A stretch of DNA of 31,576 nt from JBHJGM01 sp964405825 (GTDB lineage: Bacteria; Verrucomicrobiota; Verrucomicrobiia; Opitutales; JBHJGM01), in the NCBI GenBank assembly GCA_964405825.1, contig CAYOPI010000037.1, positions 1 to 31,576 of the forward strand, written 5' to 3'. The position numbers and the translations under genes were made by a program. A model generated the notes under the pieces. The model was not told where the DNA came from and searched no databases. It saw only the letters and a program-made list of their open reading frames with translations. This document shows positions 10,401 through 18,401 of the stretch, piece by piece (position 1 is the stretch's first letter; the number at the start of each line of letters is the position of its first letter).

Positions 10401-13400
10401 ATCGCTGAGGGTCGTCCCGCCCATCCCGCTGGCGAGGCCGTAGGTCTTGGCCCGTGCCTCGGCGTTGAGGTTGATCAGCCCGCGCGCGGTCACGGTCAGA
10501 TCACCGCCGGACTCCAACTGGCTGCCGCCATAGATGTCCACCAGGGCGTCGTTGGTGAGCGCCCGCAGCAGCGTCTCAACGCCCGTGCCGGTGATCGCGC
10601 CGCCGGCGTCCAGGCTGACCTGTTCGTCCGCGCGTACATCGTTTCGGGCCGTGACGAAGAGGTCCGCGCCCTCGTCCAGGGTGGTCAGGGCGGTGTCGGT
10701 GCCCAGGAGCACGCTCGCGCGGTTCTCAAAATCCGTGTGGCTGAAGGCGGCCGCTCCTGCCAGAGCCCCGCCCGAACCGGCGTTCACTTCGGCTTCTTCA
10801 ACGGCCACGTTCTCCACGTTGTTCAGCGCGGAGACGACCAGGTTGCCATTGGTGACGACCGCTGCCGGTGCTTCGGTCGAGTCGACCAGCGCGGTTGCGT
10901 CGGAGCGGTGGCGCAAATCCGCTCCGCTCCCGCCGACCACGCCGGCCGCCGTGCTGTCGACTTCACCATCGTGACTTCCGGTGTTGGTGGCCGCCACCTC
11001 AGCTTCGTCGCCAACGAGCTGAATGGATTCGCCCTGCCCGGTCTGGCCGAACTGCACGGTCGCATCGGCGTCGTTGTCAGTCCGTGCGATGGCCGCGGCA
11101 ACCGCCCCGCCAAGCGAGCCCGATCCGGCGACGGCCTTCGAGTAGAGTGCGGTGTCGGTGGCTGCAATCACGCGAATCAGACCGTCGGCAACGCCCGTGA
11201 GTCCTTCGCCCAGAACCGTCAGCGCGTTGGAATCAACCGTGGCATAGGCACCCGTCCCCCCCACGCCGGCGAGCCCGCCGATGCTCAAGCCACTGCCATC
11301 GGCCCAGGCGCTTCCGGCAATCTCCGAGAGCAGGCTCAGCGCGCCGGTGGCCGTAAAGCTGTTGAAGCTGCCCAGGTTCAGTTCGGTCGTTGGCAGGAAG
11401 TCCGCCCGCGCGCTCGAACCGGTGATCGACACACTGAGCGCACCGGCGGAAGCATTGGCCTCGGCGCGGGTGGACGGCTCGCCACTGGCCGGTGCGATGA
11501 TGTTGGCGCTCAGCGTGACGTCGCCCCCTTGAATCGTGACGTCGTTGCCTGTGCTCAGATTGGCTGAGGACAGCGAATCCGCGTCGGCCACCGAGGCACC
11601 GACGGACAGACCGCCCAGCGGAATCACCCCGTTGGCCTTTGCGTCGACCTCGGGCTGCGTCTGGGCCAGCACCACAACCTCGCCGGGGCTCACAATCTCC
11701 GACGCCTGCCCCATGGTCACGTTGGCGCTGGTTTCGTCGGTGGCGAAGGCTTCCGAACCGTTGCCCGCCAGAATGCCTGCGCTGGCGGCCTGCGAATCCG
11801 ACTCCACGTGGGTGATCGCGGTTGCGCCCACGCGCACCTCGCCGCCTCGAAGGGAAACTGCGTTGCCCACGTCGACGCGGGCGCTGCCGTTGGCCGTCGC
11901 CCGGGCCGAGGCCACACCAATGGCACCCAGGCCCAGGGAGCCTCCCAGCGCGTCGGCCTGCACCTGATGGTCCAGCTCCGCTCCGATGTCCAGAGCGCCC
12001 GTCGCCGTCAGGCTCGAGCCAGCCAGCAGGTTGACGTCGACCGAACTGTTCTGGTTGGCGCGCGCCACCGAGGCACCCAGACCAACCAGGCCACCGCCGC
12101 CGGCGACCGTCTCGGCCACCGAGGCCTCGACCTGGGAATCTACGGCCAGCACGGTCAGGTCGCGACCCGCGATCAGCGAGCCGCCAATGGTCACATCGAG
12201 GTCGTCATCATGTGTCAGCACGGCCACGCCGCCGCCCACGCCTGCGGTCAGGCCGATTCCGCCGGCATCGCCCTCGGCCCGGATGGTCGAGGTGCTTTGC
12301 GCCTGCGCCGTCAGGTCCTGCCCGCTTTCAAGGACTGCGCCCGCACCCACCCGGGCGGCCACGGTAAAGTCGTTGTCGGGCACCACGGCATCGACGTTGT
12401 TCTGCAACTCAAGGTCCGCACTGCGGGCGTTGGTTTCGTCGCGGGCGACTTCGGCCGAGGCTTCGCCCGTGTCCAGTTGCGCGCCCACCAGCGAGTCTGA
12501 AAGGATGTCGTCGACGAATTCCGTCGTGCTCGTGGTTTCATCCGAGGCGGTTTCGTTGATGGTGCCGCCCAGGTGCACCACCGAGACGCCCCCACTGACG
12601 CCGAAGGTCAGGTCGGCCGCCAGCGCCACGGCCGATGATTCCACGTTACGCACGCTGCCAGCCGACAGCATCAGGTCGCGCTCGGCCGAAATCAACGCCC
12701 CGGAATCCACTTCCACCAGCGTGCTCGTGCGCACGAGATTGATGTCCACGCCCGCACCGATCGCACCTGCCAGTGAAACCGCCGCTGCCCCGGAAAGGCT
12801 CGTGCTCTCCAGCGAGTTGGTCGCCAGAATCTCCACGTCCTGCTCGGCCCCGCCGACGTTCTGGTTAATCCGGGTGGCGCCGCTGACTCGCGCGGTGATC
12901 TGGCCTTCCAGAATGTTCACTCCGAGCGAACCGGCGATGGCGTTGCCCGCGGCCAGGGCCCCGGTCACCTTCGAGGTGTCCACCACGACCGACCGCTCGG
13001 CGCGGATCGCGGTGGTCGCGGGTGCGTCGATGAAGGTAGCGCCTTCGGTCGCCGCCAGAATCGAGTCTTCGACCAGAAGCACACCTGCGGTCACGCCGAC
13101 GCCCAAAGTGGTACTGCCTGAAAAACCACCGCCGAGGTGCTCGAGGCCCGTCGAGGAAATGGCGCCAATCGTGACGTCTTCCTCGGAGTCGATGTCGCTG
13201 TCGCGGGCGATCGCCGAGGTGCTGTTGGTGAGCTTGAGCACGCCGATGGAGGCCTGCAAGGCCGCCCCGCCGCTGACCGAAGCCCCAATCTGCCGCGTCA
13301 GCACTTCCTGGGTGCTTCGCGCGTCGACTTCCACGGCTCCGCGCACGTCGACGGTCGCGTTCTCCAGCAGGGCGAGGGTTGTGCCATCGACGAAGGCCGT

Positions 13401-16400
13401 GTGGACGGCCCCGCCCACCGCAGTGCCACTGCCAAAGGCAGCGTTACCGGTGTTGACGCCCATGGCGTTGTGGGCGAAGGCGCCGACCTGGAGTGCGCTG
13501 GATGCCTCGGCCGCTGTCGGCAGAGGGTCTGCGTTCCGGATGCTCGCCCCGACGACTTTGGCCTCGGTCGTACCCGTGAGGATGTCCAGCACGAGGCTGC
13601 CGGCCACGCCGGTGCCCGCACTGCCGCCCACGCTCAAGGCCAGCGAATTGGTCTGAGTCACCGACGAGGCCGTCACCGCCACGCCGCGTATCGACTCGGT
13701 CTCGCGCCGCGCAGCCACGTCATCGTCGGCATCGCTCAGAACGCCAGAGAACACGTCCAGTGCCGGTGCGTCGCCCAGAGCCGTGATGCTTGTACCGCTG
13801 CCGAGGATCTGCGCCCGCGTCGTGTCGCCCAACAGAGTGGTGGCAACGCCCACGCCCACGCCGGCTCCGCCGCCCACGGCACCGCCACCGGCCAGCGCGT
13901 CGATTCGCCCGACGCTGTCGGCCACCAGCGAGACGTGCCCACTCACGGTGATTTCCGCATCGCCTTCAATCGTTGCCTCGGTCGTGCCGCTGAGGTTGTT
14001 GATCACAACGCTGCCGCCGCCCGTGCTGCTCGCGCCGCCGGCCGCGCCAATGGCGGTGGCGTCGATCCGATTGTTTCGAATGGCCTGCACCAGCACGGTG
14101 GTGGCCTCAAAGATCGCGCCGCCGGTGACCCGGGCCTTTGTCTCCGAGGAAATGTTGTTGTAAGAGCCGCTCACGCCCAGGGCGCTCCCGCCGGCTCCGG
14201 AAACGGCCCCGGTAATGGCCTCAATGTCCGACTCGTCGCGCGCCTCCAGGCCCACCATGGCATCGCTCTCCACCGTGCTGTCTTCCAGAAACGCCTCGGT
14301 CACGTTACCGATGGTGTTGACGGCCAGACTGCCCGAAATGCTCATCCCGCCGGTGAGCGCGCCCCCGGCCGAAATCCCGAGGATGAAGTTGTCGTTCTGC
14401 GCGTCCAGCGTCACCGGCCCGGCATCGAGCAGGACGGCGTTGCCCGCGCGGGCGCGCGTCTGGTTGGAGATTTCGTTTAGGCCCACCGAGGCTCCGAACC
14501 CGGCCTTGCCGCCTCCGGCCACCGCGCCAGCCACCGAGCGGATTTCCGAGCGGTCGCGGGCGAACAGACGCACCGTGTTCGCGCCCCAAATCTCCGTCCC
14601 GTCCAGCGCTGCCGTTGTCTCGTTCTCAATCCCGTTGACGCTGAACGAACCGGCTGCACCGGCCCGGCCCGCGCCCGAGCCACTGACCGTCACCGCCCAC
14701 ATCCGGCCGCTGTTCTCGGCCGACAGATTGACCGGGTCGTTGTTGCCCGCAATCACGAGGGTTTCACCGATGCTGGCCTCGGTGATCTTGAAATAGTCGT
14801 TGTCCCCGTAGGCCCCGGCCAGCCCGACGCTGTTCTTGCCCGTGGCGATGGTGATCGCCCCGCCAAAGGCAAAGCTCCACGTTGAGTTGCTCGCCATCAG
14901 ATCAATGCCGGGTTCGACCGTGCGCGTGGCGTCGAAAACTCCGTCCGCGTCCAGATCGATCTCGAAGACCCGGGCAACACGCTGCGCCCCCGTCTGGGTC
15001 ACCTCAAAGTTGTCGGCGATCTTTGCCTGCGTGGTGTCACGAATCGTGTTGATCGAAATGTCAGCGGAGAGGCCAAAACCGCCGTCGCCCTTCGAGCTGC
15101 TCTTCTGCTTGCCCTGCCCGCCGGTGTCGTCGTCGGCCTTCGGGGCCTGAACGGTTGCCGCCAGCGAGGCAGAGACCAGGAAGCCCCGCGAGATCGCATC
15201 CATCGCAAAGCTGCCCGAGGACGTGAACGAACCGCCCGCGAACAACTCCCCATCGGCGTTGCCCATCAGCGCGCGCGTGTCGCGTTCGATCTCGTTGACC
15301 GCGGCGGAAACGCCCACGCCCCCCTGGGCTGTGCGCACGATGCCGCCCGCGATCGAAACCGCGTCGATGTCGTCCAGGGCCCGTATCCACGCATCCACTA
15401 CGTTGACGGTCGCCCCTCCCTGAATCTGGGCCAGCGTGGTGTTGTCGATCCGCGAAATGGTGACCGAGCCGATCAGGGTGAACCTTCCGGCATTGCTTCC
15501 GGCCTGCGCGATGCCCAGGTAGTCGTGGTCGGTCAGGGCGTCGATAAACAAGGCGTTGGCCGAAACGTTCGCCCCGTTCTCGATCAGCGCCACGGCCCCA
15601 CCGGTCAGACCGGTGTTCACGTACGAACCGCCAAAGCCGCCGTCCGACTGCAGCCCGAGCGGGTTGGTGAATCCAAAGATGCCTGCCAGATTGATGACGT
15701 CGGCCTGAGCCTGGGCGCGAACGTAAAGGTCCTGGCTGGCGGTCGGGTCGCCCGGCTGGTTGTTGATCTGCGCACCGGCACCCACCTTCGACTCGGCATC
15801 GTTTTGCAGGTTCAGCGTGTTGAACGCACCGGCCAGCGAGAATTTCTCGCTTTCGGCTTCGTTCTGCACCCAGCCCGTCAGCAGCGAGAAGGTGGGGCTG
15901 CCGACGATGTCGCCAATACGATCGGAGAAGTCGTCAAAGTCCTCAATCTCGTTCCAGTTCTGGAAACGCTCCCAGGGGGAGACAAACTTTGCCAGGGAGG
16001 AAATGTCGATCAGCCCGCCGGCGTTTACTGTGGCGTTGGCTCCCACCTCGGCCAGGGCGTCATTGCGCGCGTTGATGATCGCCACTGCCGAGGACAACGC
16101 GACTTGCTTGGCGCTTGGGTTGTTGTCGAGCACGGCCTTGGCGACCTTTGCCCCGGTGTAGTAATTCAGCGCATCGGTCGCCTCCGCCCGCACGTTGACA
16201 AAGTCGCTCGCCGTGACCTGAGCGCCACTGGCGACGCGGGCACGGACGGTGTTTTCGTGGTCGCCGTAAGTGACCGCCGCGCTCAGCCCGAGCTGTTTGG
16301 AGGTGGCCCGCGAATCCGACGAGGACTGTGCCGGAGACAGCACCCAGCTGCTGAGGCTCTCGATCAGCAATTGGTCGGGCTGGGTGAACCGTTTTAAGGT

Positions 16401-18332
16401 GCCCACCACGCCGGGTTCGCCCACACCGGCCTTCGCGCGAATGCCGTTGTTCTCGTTCTGGAGCATGGCGTCGACGTTGACCGAGGCCGCCGTGACATTG
16501 CCGCCCAGATTCGCTTCCACGTCACTGTCGAACCAGGAAAGGCCGACGGCGGCGGCGGCCGTGCCGTCGTCGAAGTTTCCGGCTTCGGCCGACACGAGGT
16601 TTTCCTTGATCCCCAGGGCGGTCACCTTGAGGGCCTCGCCACTGTCGATGGTCACCCCGTTTTCCACCGTCGTCTCGGCGTCGATTTTGCCAACGCCGAT
16701 GGCCAGGGTCAGCTCGGCATACTTGTTCGCCCCCCCCGGCAGCGGATTGGTCTTGCCGGTGTTGACCACCGAAACGTCGACCGAGACATTCGAATCCGCC
16801 GTGCTGGCCAGGTTCATCGTCTGGCCCGAGGCCAAGGTCCCGCCGTTGACCAGCAAGCGCGCCCTTGAATCGGCTTCACCGTAGCCAATCCCGGCAAAGG
16901 TCGAGAGGACGGACATGGTGGCGTCCGACTGGGCCGTCGAGACGATGTCCAGGGTCCCGGCTGCGTCAATGACGCTGTCACCCTGAACCAGGACATCGGC
17001 GACTGCCCGAGAGATCGTGATGTCTCCAAAAAAGTCTGTTGGCAGGCCCGAGAAGTTGAGGATCGGGAAGATAATGTTCGAGGTGGTTTCGTCCCACTCG
17101 AAGGAGTCCACCGCGGTGGATTCAATGCGGATGTTGTTGCCCAGGACCGTTGTGTTGCGCAGGTCGATCGTCGCCAGCGCACTGTCAGCCGAACCAAAGA
17201 TTGCCAGCGACTGTGCGTCCGAGGCGAGAATCTCCACGTCGCCCCCGGCAAAGCCGTCGGTGGCTTGCGCCAGCAGCTGCGCGCCAAACGCGGTGATCAC
17301 GCTTGCCTCCAAAGTCAGGTTGCCCGAATTGCCGGTGGAGGCCCCCTCCAGGTGGGCCGTCCGCCCGGAACCGGACACCTGCCGTGTCGAGAGCACCACA
17401 TCGGTCAGAGTGATCGAGTCGGTGGCCGTGAGCGTAATGTCGCTGCCCACACTGAACTGGTCGTCGCCGCTGCCGGTAAGGGTAATCTCGTCGGCATCGA
17501 CGGTGATCGGCGCATCGGCCCCGCCGGCGATCAGCGAGCCATTGACGTTCGCACTGCCCAGGCTGCGCAACGAGATGCTTCCATCGCTTCGGACGACAGC
17601 CTGGCTGGCCGAGCGTAACCCCTCGACGTTGACCAGACTCCCGAAGTCTGCCTGCACGACCGCCACGGGCGCTTCCTGCGCCACCCCGGTTTCCACCACG
17701 CCGGTCGCGGCGACTTCGACGGTGCCGCCTTCCAGCCGGACGCCCCCTTGGGCGCGAATCGTCCCGCGTACCGAAATCAGACCTGTGGGAGTCAGTGGAA
17801 CGCGCCCATCAAGCACCTGGCTCGTCAGGCTGTCATCGATCAATCCGCCCTGGGAAATGATCTGATCGGCAAACTCCCGGGTCGGCGTCACCAGCGTCAG
17901 CGAGCCCACATTGACGACGCCGCTTTCGCCCACAACTATTCCGTGCGGGTTCAGGAAGAAAACGTTCCCGCCAATCACCCCGTTGCGGTAGCTGTTGAGG
18001 AGCCCGTCGATGCTGGTGGCCTCGTCGTGAACTACGTTTACGAGGTTTTGGGTGGCCCCGGGCAGATGCAGGTTGACGGTTTGCGCTGCCTCCACGTTGA
18101 AGCGACTGAAGGAGTTGTAGGCGTTGATCCCGCGAACGGTCTGCGTTCGTACATCGGTGACCGAGTTCAGCTGCGTCACCGTGGTGGCGGTGCGCCCGTC
18201 GGTCACGATGGACTGGCCCTGCAACGGCAACGCCAGCGCGGTCGCCGAGAAGGTGAAGACCGCGTTGAGCCAGTGGCAGCGTCGCAGCACTTGAGCATAC
18301 TGGCGTTTCAGGTAATCAAGGCCGGTTTGCAT
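4461..18332 (-). CDS. Giant TpsA exoprotein, filamentous haemagglutinin/LktA-like adhesin
   Basis: One uninterrupted 4623-residue frame, roughly 460 kDa. An extended signal peptide (about 1-40, basic start, hydrophobic core FTFSATALALPLQ) is followed by the TPS haemagglutination-activity domain (about 40-170). That domain carries NAYNSFSRFNV and FFLNPHGIVVGESGVVNVGSL, the counterpart of the family NPNGI motif used for TpsB recognition. The rest is beta-strand-rich and Gly/Ala/Asp-rich, as in a right-handed beta-helix. Residues 1229-1494 form five repeats; residues 3653-3766 form a charged helical insert; an 18-residue tail unit is duplicated at the C-terminus. Only three cysteines were found, one in the signal peptide and a close pair at 3412 and 3424. 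The glycine-rich repeats recall LktA-family adhesins. Adhesion or biofilm is a family-based guess; a toxin role is less likely because no toxin-like C-terminal domain is recognised. Confidence 0.92.
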   Translation of the reverse strand: MQTGLDYLKRQYAQVLRRCHWLNAVFTFSATALALPLQGQSIVTDGRTATTVTQLNSVTDVRTQTVRGINAYNSFSRFNVEAAQTVNLHLPGATQNLVNVVHDEATSIDGLLNSYRNGVIGGNVFFLNPHGIVVGESGVVNVGSLTLVTPTREFADQIISQGGLIDDSLTSQVLDGRVPLTPTGLISVRGTIRAQGGVRLEGGTVEVAATGVVETGVAQEAPVAVVQADFGSLVNVEGLRSASQAVVRSDGSISLRSLGSANVNGSLIAGGADAPITVDADEITLTGSGDDQFSVGSDITLTATDSITLTDVVLSTRQVSGSGRTAHLEGASTGNSGNLTLEASVITAFGAQLLAQATDGFAGGDVEILASDAQSLAIFGSADSALATIDLRNTTVLGNNIRIESTAVDSFEWDETTSNIIFPILNFSGLPTDFFGDITISRAVADVLVQGDSVIDAAGTLDIVSTAQSDATMSVLSTFAGIGYGEADSRARLLVNGGTLASGQTMNLASTADSNVSVDVSVVNTGKTNPLPGGANKYAELTLAIGVGKIDAETTVENGVTIDSGEALKVTALGIKENLVSAEAGNFDDGTAAAAVGLSWFDSDVEANLGGNVTAASVNVDAMLQNENNGIRAKAGVGEPGVVGTLKRFTQPDQLLIESLSSWVLSPAQSSSDSRATSKQLGLSAAVTYGDHENTVRARVASGAQVTASDFVNVRAEATDALNYYTGAKVAKAVLDNNPSAKQVALSSAVAIINARNDALAEVGANATVNAGGLIDISSLAKFVSPWERFQNWNEIEDFDDFSDRIGDIVGSPTFSLLTGWVQNEAESEKFSLAGAFNTLNLQNDAESKVGAGAQINNQPGDPTASQDLYVRAQAQADVINLAGIFGFTNPLGLQSDGGFGGSYVNTGLTGGAVALIENGANVSANALFIDALTDHDYLGIAQAGSNAGRFTLIGSVTISRIDNTTLAQIQGGATVNVVDAWIRALDDIDAVSIAGGIVRTAQGGVGVSAAVNEIERDTRALMGNADGELFAGGSFTSSGSFAMDAISRGFLVSASLAATVQAPKADDDTGGQGKQKSSSKGDGGFGLSADISINTIRDTTQAKIADNFEVTQTGAQRVARVFEIDLDADGVFDATRTVEPGIDLMASNSTWSFAFGGAITIATGKNSVGLAGAYGDNDYFKITEASIGETLVIAGNNDPVNLSAENSGRMWAVTVSGSGAGRAGAAGSFSVNGIENETTAALDGTEIWGANTVRLFARDRSEIRSVAGAVAGGGKAGFGASVGLNEISNQTRARAGNAVLLDAGPVTLDAQNDNFILGISAGGALTGGMSISGSLAVNTIGNVTEAFLEDSTVESDAMVGLEARDESDIEAITGAVSGAGGSALGVSGSYNNISSETKARVTGGAIFEATTVLVQAIRNNRIDATAIGAAGGASSTGGGSVVINNLSGTTEATIEGDAEITVSGHVSLVADSVGRIDALAGGGAVGGGAGVGVGVATTLLGDTTRAQILGSGTSITALGDAPALDVFSGVLSDADDDVAARRETESIRGVAVTASSVTQTNSLALSVGGSAGTGVAGSLVLDILTGTTEAKVVGASIRNADPLPTAAEASSALQVGAFAHNAMGVNTGNAAFGSGTAVGGAVHTAFVDGTTLALLENATVDVRGAVEVDARSTQEVLTRQIGASVSGGAALQASIGVLKLTNSTSAIARDSDIDSEEDVTIGAISSTGLEHLGGGFSGSTTLGVGVTAGVLLVEDSILAATEGATFIDAPATTAIRAERSVVVDTSKVTGALAAGNAIAGSLGVNILEGQITARVSGATRINQNVGGAEQDVEILATNSLESTSLSGAAAVSLAGAIGAGVDINLVRTSTLVEVDSGALISAERDLMLSAGSVRNVESSAVALAADLTFGVSGGVSVVHLGGTINETASDETTSTTEFVDDILSDSLVGAQLDTGEASAEVARDETNARSADLELQNNVDAVVPDNDFTVAARVGAGAVLESGQDLTAQAQSTSTIRAEGDAGGIGLTAGVGGGVAVLTHDDDLDVTIGGSLIAGRDLTVLAVDSQVEASVAETVAGGGGLVGLGASVARANQNSSVDVNLLAGSSLTATGALDIGAELDHQVQADALGGSLGLGAIGVASARATANGSARVDVGNAVSLRGGEVRVGATAITHVESDSQAASAGILAGNGSEAFATDETSANVTMGQASEIVSPGEVVVLAQTQPEVDAKANGVIPLGGLSVGASVADADSLSSANLSTGNDVTIQGGDVTLSANIIAPASGEPSTRAEANASAGALSVSITGSSARADFLPTTELNLGSFNSFTATGALSLLSEIAGSAWADGSGLSIGGLAGVGGTGAYATVDSNALTVLGEGLTGVADGLIRVIAATDTALYSKAVAGSGSLGGAVAAAIARTDNDADATVQFGQTGQGESIQLVGDEAEVAATNTGSHDGEVDSTAAGVVGGSGADLRHRSDATALVDSTEAPAAVVTNGNLVVSALNNVENVAVEEAEVNAGSGGALAGAAAFSHTDFENRASVLLGTDTALTTLDEGADLFVTARNDVRADEQVSLDAGGAITGTGVETLLRALTNDALVDIYGGSQLESGGDLTVTARGLINLNAEARAKTYGLASGMGGTTLSDAAMDNEVRVRSGAVLTAFENLRLAAGEDDIFSENVSVFTDTRLWNRSLVPISADSARSRIDQTNTLIIEGGAIAEAVQDIELVAAEGSVFVSAFALDKSIYDEAVDAVDDFFRGILGGEPSLDQFGGERIESSDSGIVADGIVRSGIQNFQFLYITTVEDPDNPGQSILQTENSEGVSFSITDPQPIANLLAERIVFLRERAAEYDGLDVALAFESEADFLQTQLDELKGRDPEVPFVEIDPIVASPGNVFITADYLTGAGELRAPGDAVIEVTNDTPLFLEFSSLFIPDQSGGRVTFNEAPVSSAEDINARNAIGRTANVTVIDATGSPEPRITILNTFQGEDIPGDVNGDGAVFLLPSEVILNGDTENRRGPVDINSRGSIRVLGNIDAATIRLASDGDFVKSFTFGFDHQAGNPEEIFQNLQNESEAGRTNRTLTRSQVEARGDLGNKGTRIFGGSIFISADKLNVNGLIQSGFADQSLEIGASELSQIESFRQTYNILRVLNPGTSPLFRVNTGPAGNGDGSLPLFYNAALDRLEVDSSAALGGYIELFGDIFSTGGGRLVALDGFSQFSINNATNLPLFINGLDSGNGVEGVIKITDTSRRVLDGEIFNINALPNGVQREDTDPLITQYSRLGGQVQVFDSRTLDANGVPTFDGGSSTSQYQPLEGRRYVWVTGQNFSTRRTVVKANRSRTFFGADLGAIGDWLATDPDTVTTSNTRALDREPLLEGSALIFEGGSAFYTYQFSSQVTQAERQVGQPIYRDRCVDTDSFLGISWCAEREYSETTIFDSGRKDFHRHTLQADIPIEIAFLGNESGGIDVTSIGDVYIGGVLRAGDGTASVRSTAGSVLDANGAGRVLARSVNLEGLGGSVGTAAETIDIDTGSTGTFSASARDFLAVNEITGDLRVASVNVTGGEANLFADGSIVNADTGTGAVIEAAGINLQARNGSIGGSEFLRVHSTGEAAVSARSATDIRIVETTDDLHIDRLQSGSGDVFLTTLAGDLIDANPDEVRDPKTEAELLGLWEDNGLIGEFAEESRRDTVADVYERYWREARELTLDADGNPVVSAVDPNVVFTFEASERAALLNQGLSLAEIGEREVELTNAWREIARSDYSTDFQTDGTLDALAVTDAFSGISSGYLWQQSDLETSISAALIQGTSDTDARIEDPNIIGRNVTIVANGQVGSTQGDLFIERGPEPKELTDEVKLALSGAERDDIEVTDDFVRIAQREDVDIDVDVDGGGTLSVTALNQVFIGSEEDINIERASTTSDVRFKVEGGIFAAPIADGTQHITANGLVLEAANGGIGTVDDPLRLGLTGNLTARALQDIHLTQTGGDLPIDFIFTGQGLFLRSNGSILDAFDDDQNNIEARTVDLITDSEVGAFQNALEVALLETLNIAAQSNVRVQSLGDLDVGAVSGPGRVEITSTGSIEAAAVDSLLNAQVNATNGGVVQLTTLDGIGTEGAVSVRGERVSLQVLGTGDANVSNLFEGAAALEATTTSGSLAYFNAGDLDLESVGIVGGNAWIRSDGGLSLGPASATGELFLIAQGNIDSGIDALPGAGSPLPTVDLDAETVWLVSTDGSLGEIVDSGSALPGAGDIARLNLRGSGAFELFAAGDIAIDFFGSDFNVGRLISRDGALDVNAREGDLNIDYIFASTGMALGSSGSASVSRFGSEETFALPLGFTDNNPQAFLDFAETVGGGAAGGTISLDAPGARLSIDSLTLSSELNIRADFIELGVNHAGDEPQMTLGLEGGAGRVAESIILDVDSEVPVVLTLLRAEEAEVFFETPSLSVLEGWAGKQALFESPDTVMRVDTEDRTPRPISHRLFTLDNGYAFILSGPELITDNLVISYTLDRVINDAFSDENSLLLLRQKFFQLEENDAFGSKEMLVSGSQFDDLVVTVRSILVAANSQPETNTFDTQFDQMLASQWELPGVLDETIPGVPAGPAGDNPAEDETIPDVPAGDSPADGLL
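4464..4571 (-). repeat. Two tandem 18-codon units at the TpsA C-terminus
   Basis: Unit 1 (4571-4518) reads DETIPGVPAGPAGDNPAE. Unit 2 (4517-4464) reads DETIPDVPAGDSPADGLL and runs exactly to the stop codon. The shared core is DETIPxVPAG. The tail is acidic and Pro/Ala/Gly-rich, so it is probably unstructured. It may be a surface tether or a secretion brake, but that is inference. Confidence 0.75.
7035..7376 (-). other. Charged alpha-helical insert within TpsA
   Basis: Residues 3653-3766 interrupt the beta-strand pattern with a helix-rich, highly charged segment containing ELLGLWEDNGLIGEFAEESR, YERYWREARELTL and ERAALLNQGLSLAEIGEREV. It is rich in Glu, Arg, Leu, Trp and Tyr, unlike the Gly/Ala/Asp/Val-rich flanks. 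Smaller helical stretches of the same kind lie near 9700-9830 (LRERAAEYDGLD; LQTQLDELKGRD) and 10015-10115. No known domain is recognised. Confidence 0.55.
9336..9359 (-). other. DVNGDGAV, dockerin/EF-hand-like calcium loop in TpsA
   Basis: Residues 2992-2999 of TpsA match the DxNxDGxV start of dockerin or EF-hand calcium loops. Only one copy is present, and no second dockerin half follows. A calcium-binding turn in the beta-helix is more likely than a true dockerin. Confidence 0.4.
13851..14648 (-). repeat. Five tandem 53/54-residue repeats in TpsA
   Basis: Protein-level tandem repeats, residues 1229-1494. Units start at 14648 (SFSVNGIENETTAAL), 14489 (SVGLNEISNQTRARA), 14330 (SLAVNTIGNVTEAFL), 14171 (SGSYNNISSETKARV) and 14012 (SVVINNLSGTTEATI). 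Counting gives 53, 53, 53, 53 and 54 residues. Each has the same plan: S-x-x-x-N-x-[IL]-x-x-x-T-x-A, then a strand ending VxLxA, then a polar turn, then an A/G-rich segment such as AVAGGGKAGFGA. DNA identity between units is low, so the repeats are old. The layout fits beta-helix coils with a glycine-rich face. More diverged copies flank the block. Confidence 0.85.
14931..14957 (-). other. DLDADGVFD, EF-hand-like calcium loop in TpsA
   Basis: Residues 1126-1134 of TpsA match the DxDxDGxxD calcium-loop pattern seen in EF-hands and thrombospondin type 3 repeats. It lies about 100 residues before the 53-residue repeat block. Calcium binding is inferred from the pattern only. Confidence 0.4.
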
Positions 18333-18351
18333 AGGCGGGGCAGGGGGAGGC

Positions 18352-18367
18352 GGTGACGTGCGTCACC
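18352..18367. promoter_or_regulatory. Inverted repeat in the DUF3467-tpsA gap, candidate operator
   Basis: On the minus strand the sequence is GGTGACG-CA-CGTCACC, a perfect 7-bp inverted repeat around 2 bp, 19 bp upstream of the tpsA start codon. The TGACG/CGTCA half-sites look like a dimeric-regulator site. As RNA it could form a tight hairpin only if the loop were enlarged, so a DNA operator is the better guess. The regulator is unknown. Confidence 0.45.
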
Positions 18368-18401
18368 TGTAGAAAACGGTGGGTTAAAGGAGAGATTGGA
18401 G

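Noticed and set aside
11986..13656. Plus-strand open frame of 556 codons inside tpsA
   Set aside because: Ser/Thr/Ala/Pro-rich product that mirrors the repetitive Gly/Ala/Asp/Val codons of TpsA; a shadow frame.
13851..14648. CRISPR-like array suggested by 159-nt spacing
   Set aside because: The repeat exists only at the protein level; DNA units are dissimilar and contain no short identical repeats with spacers.
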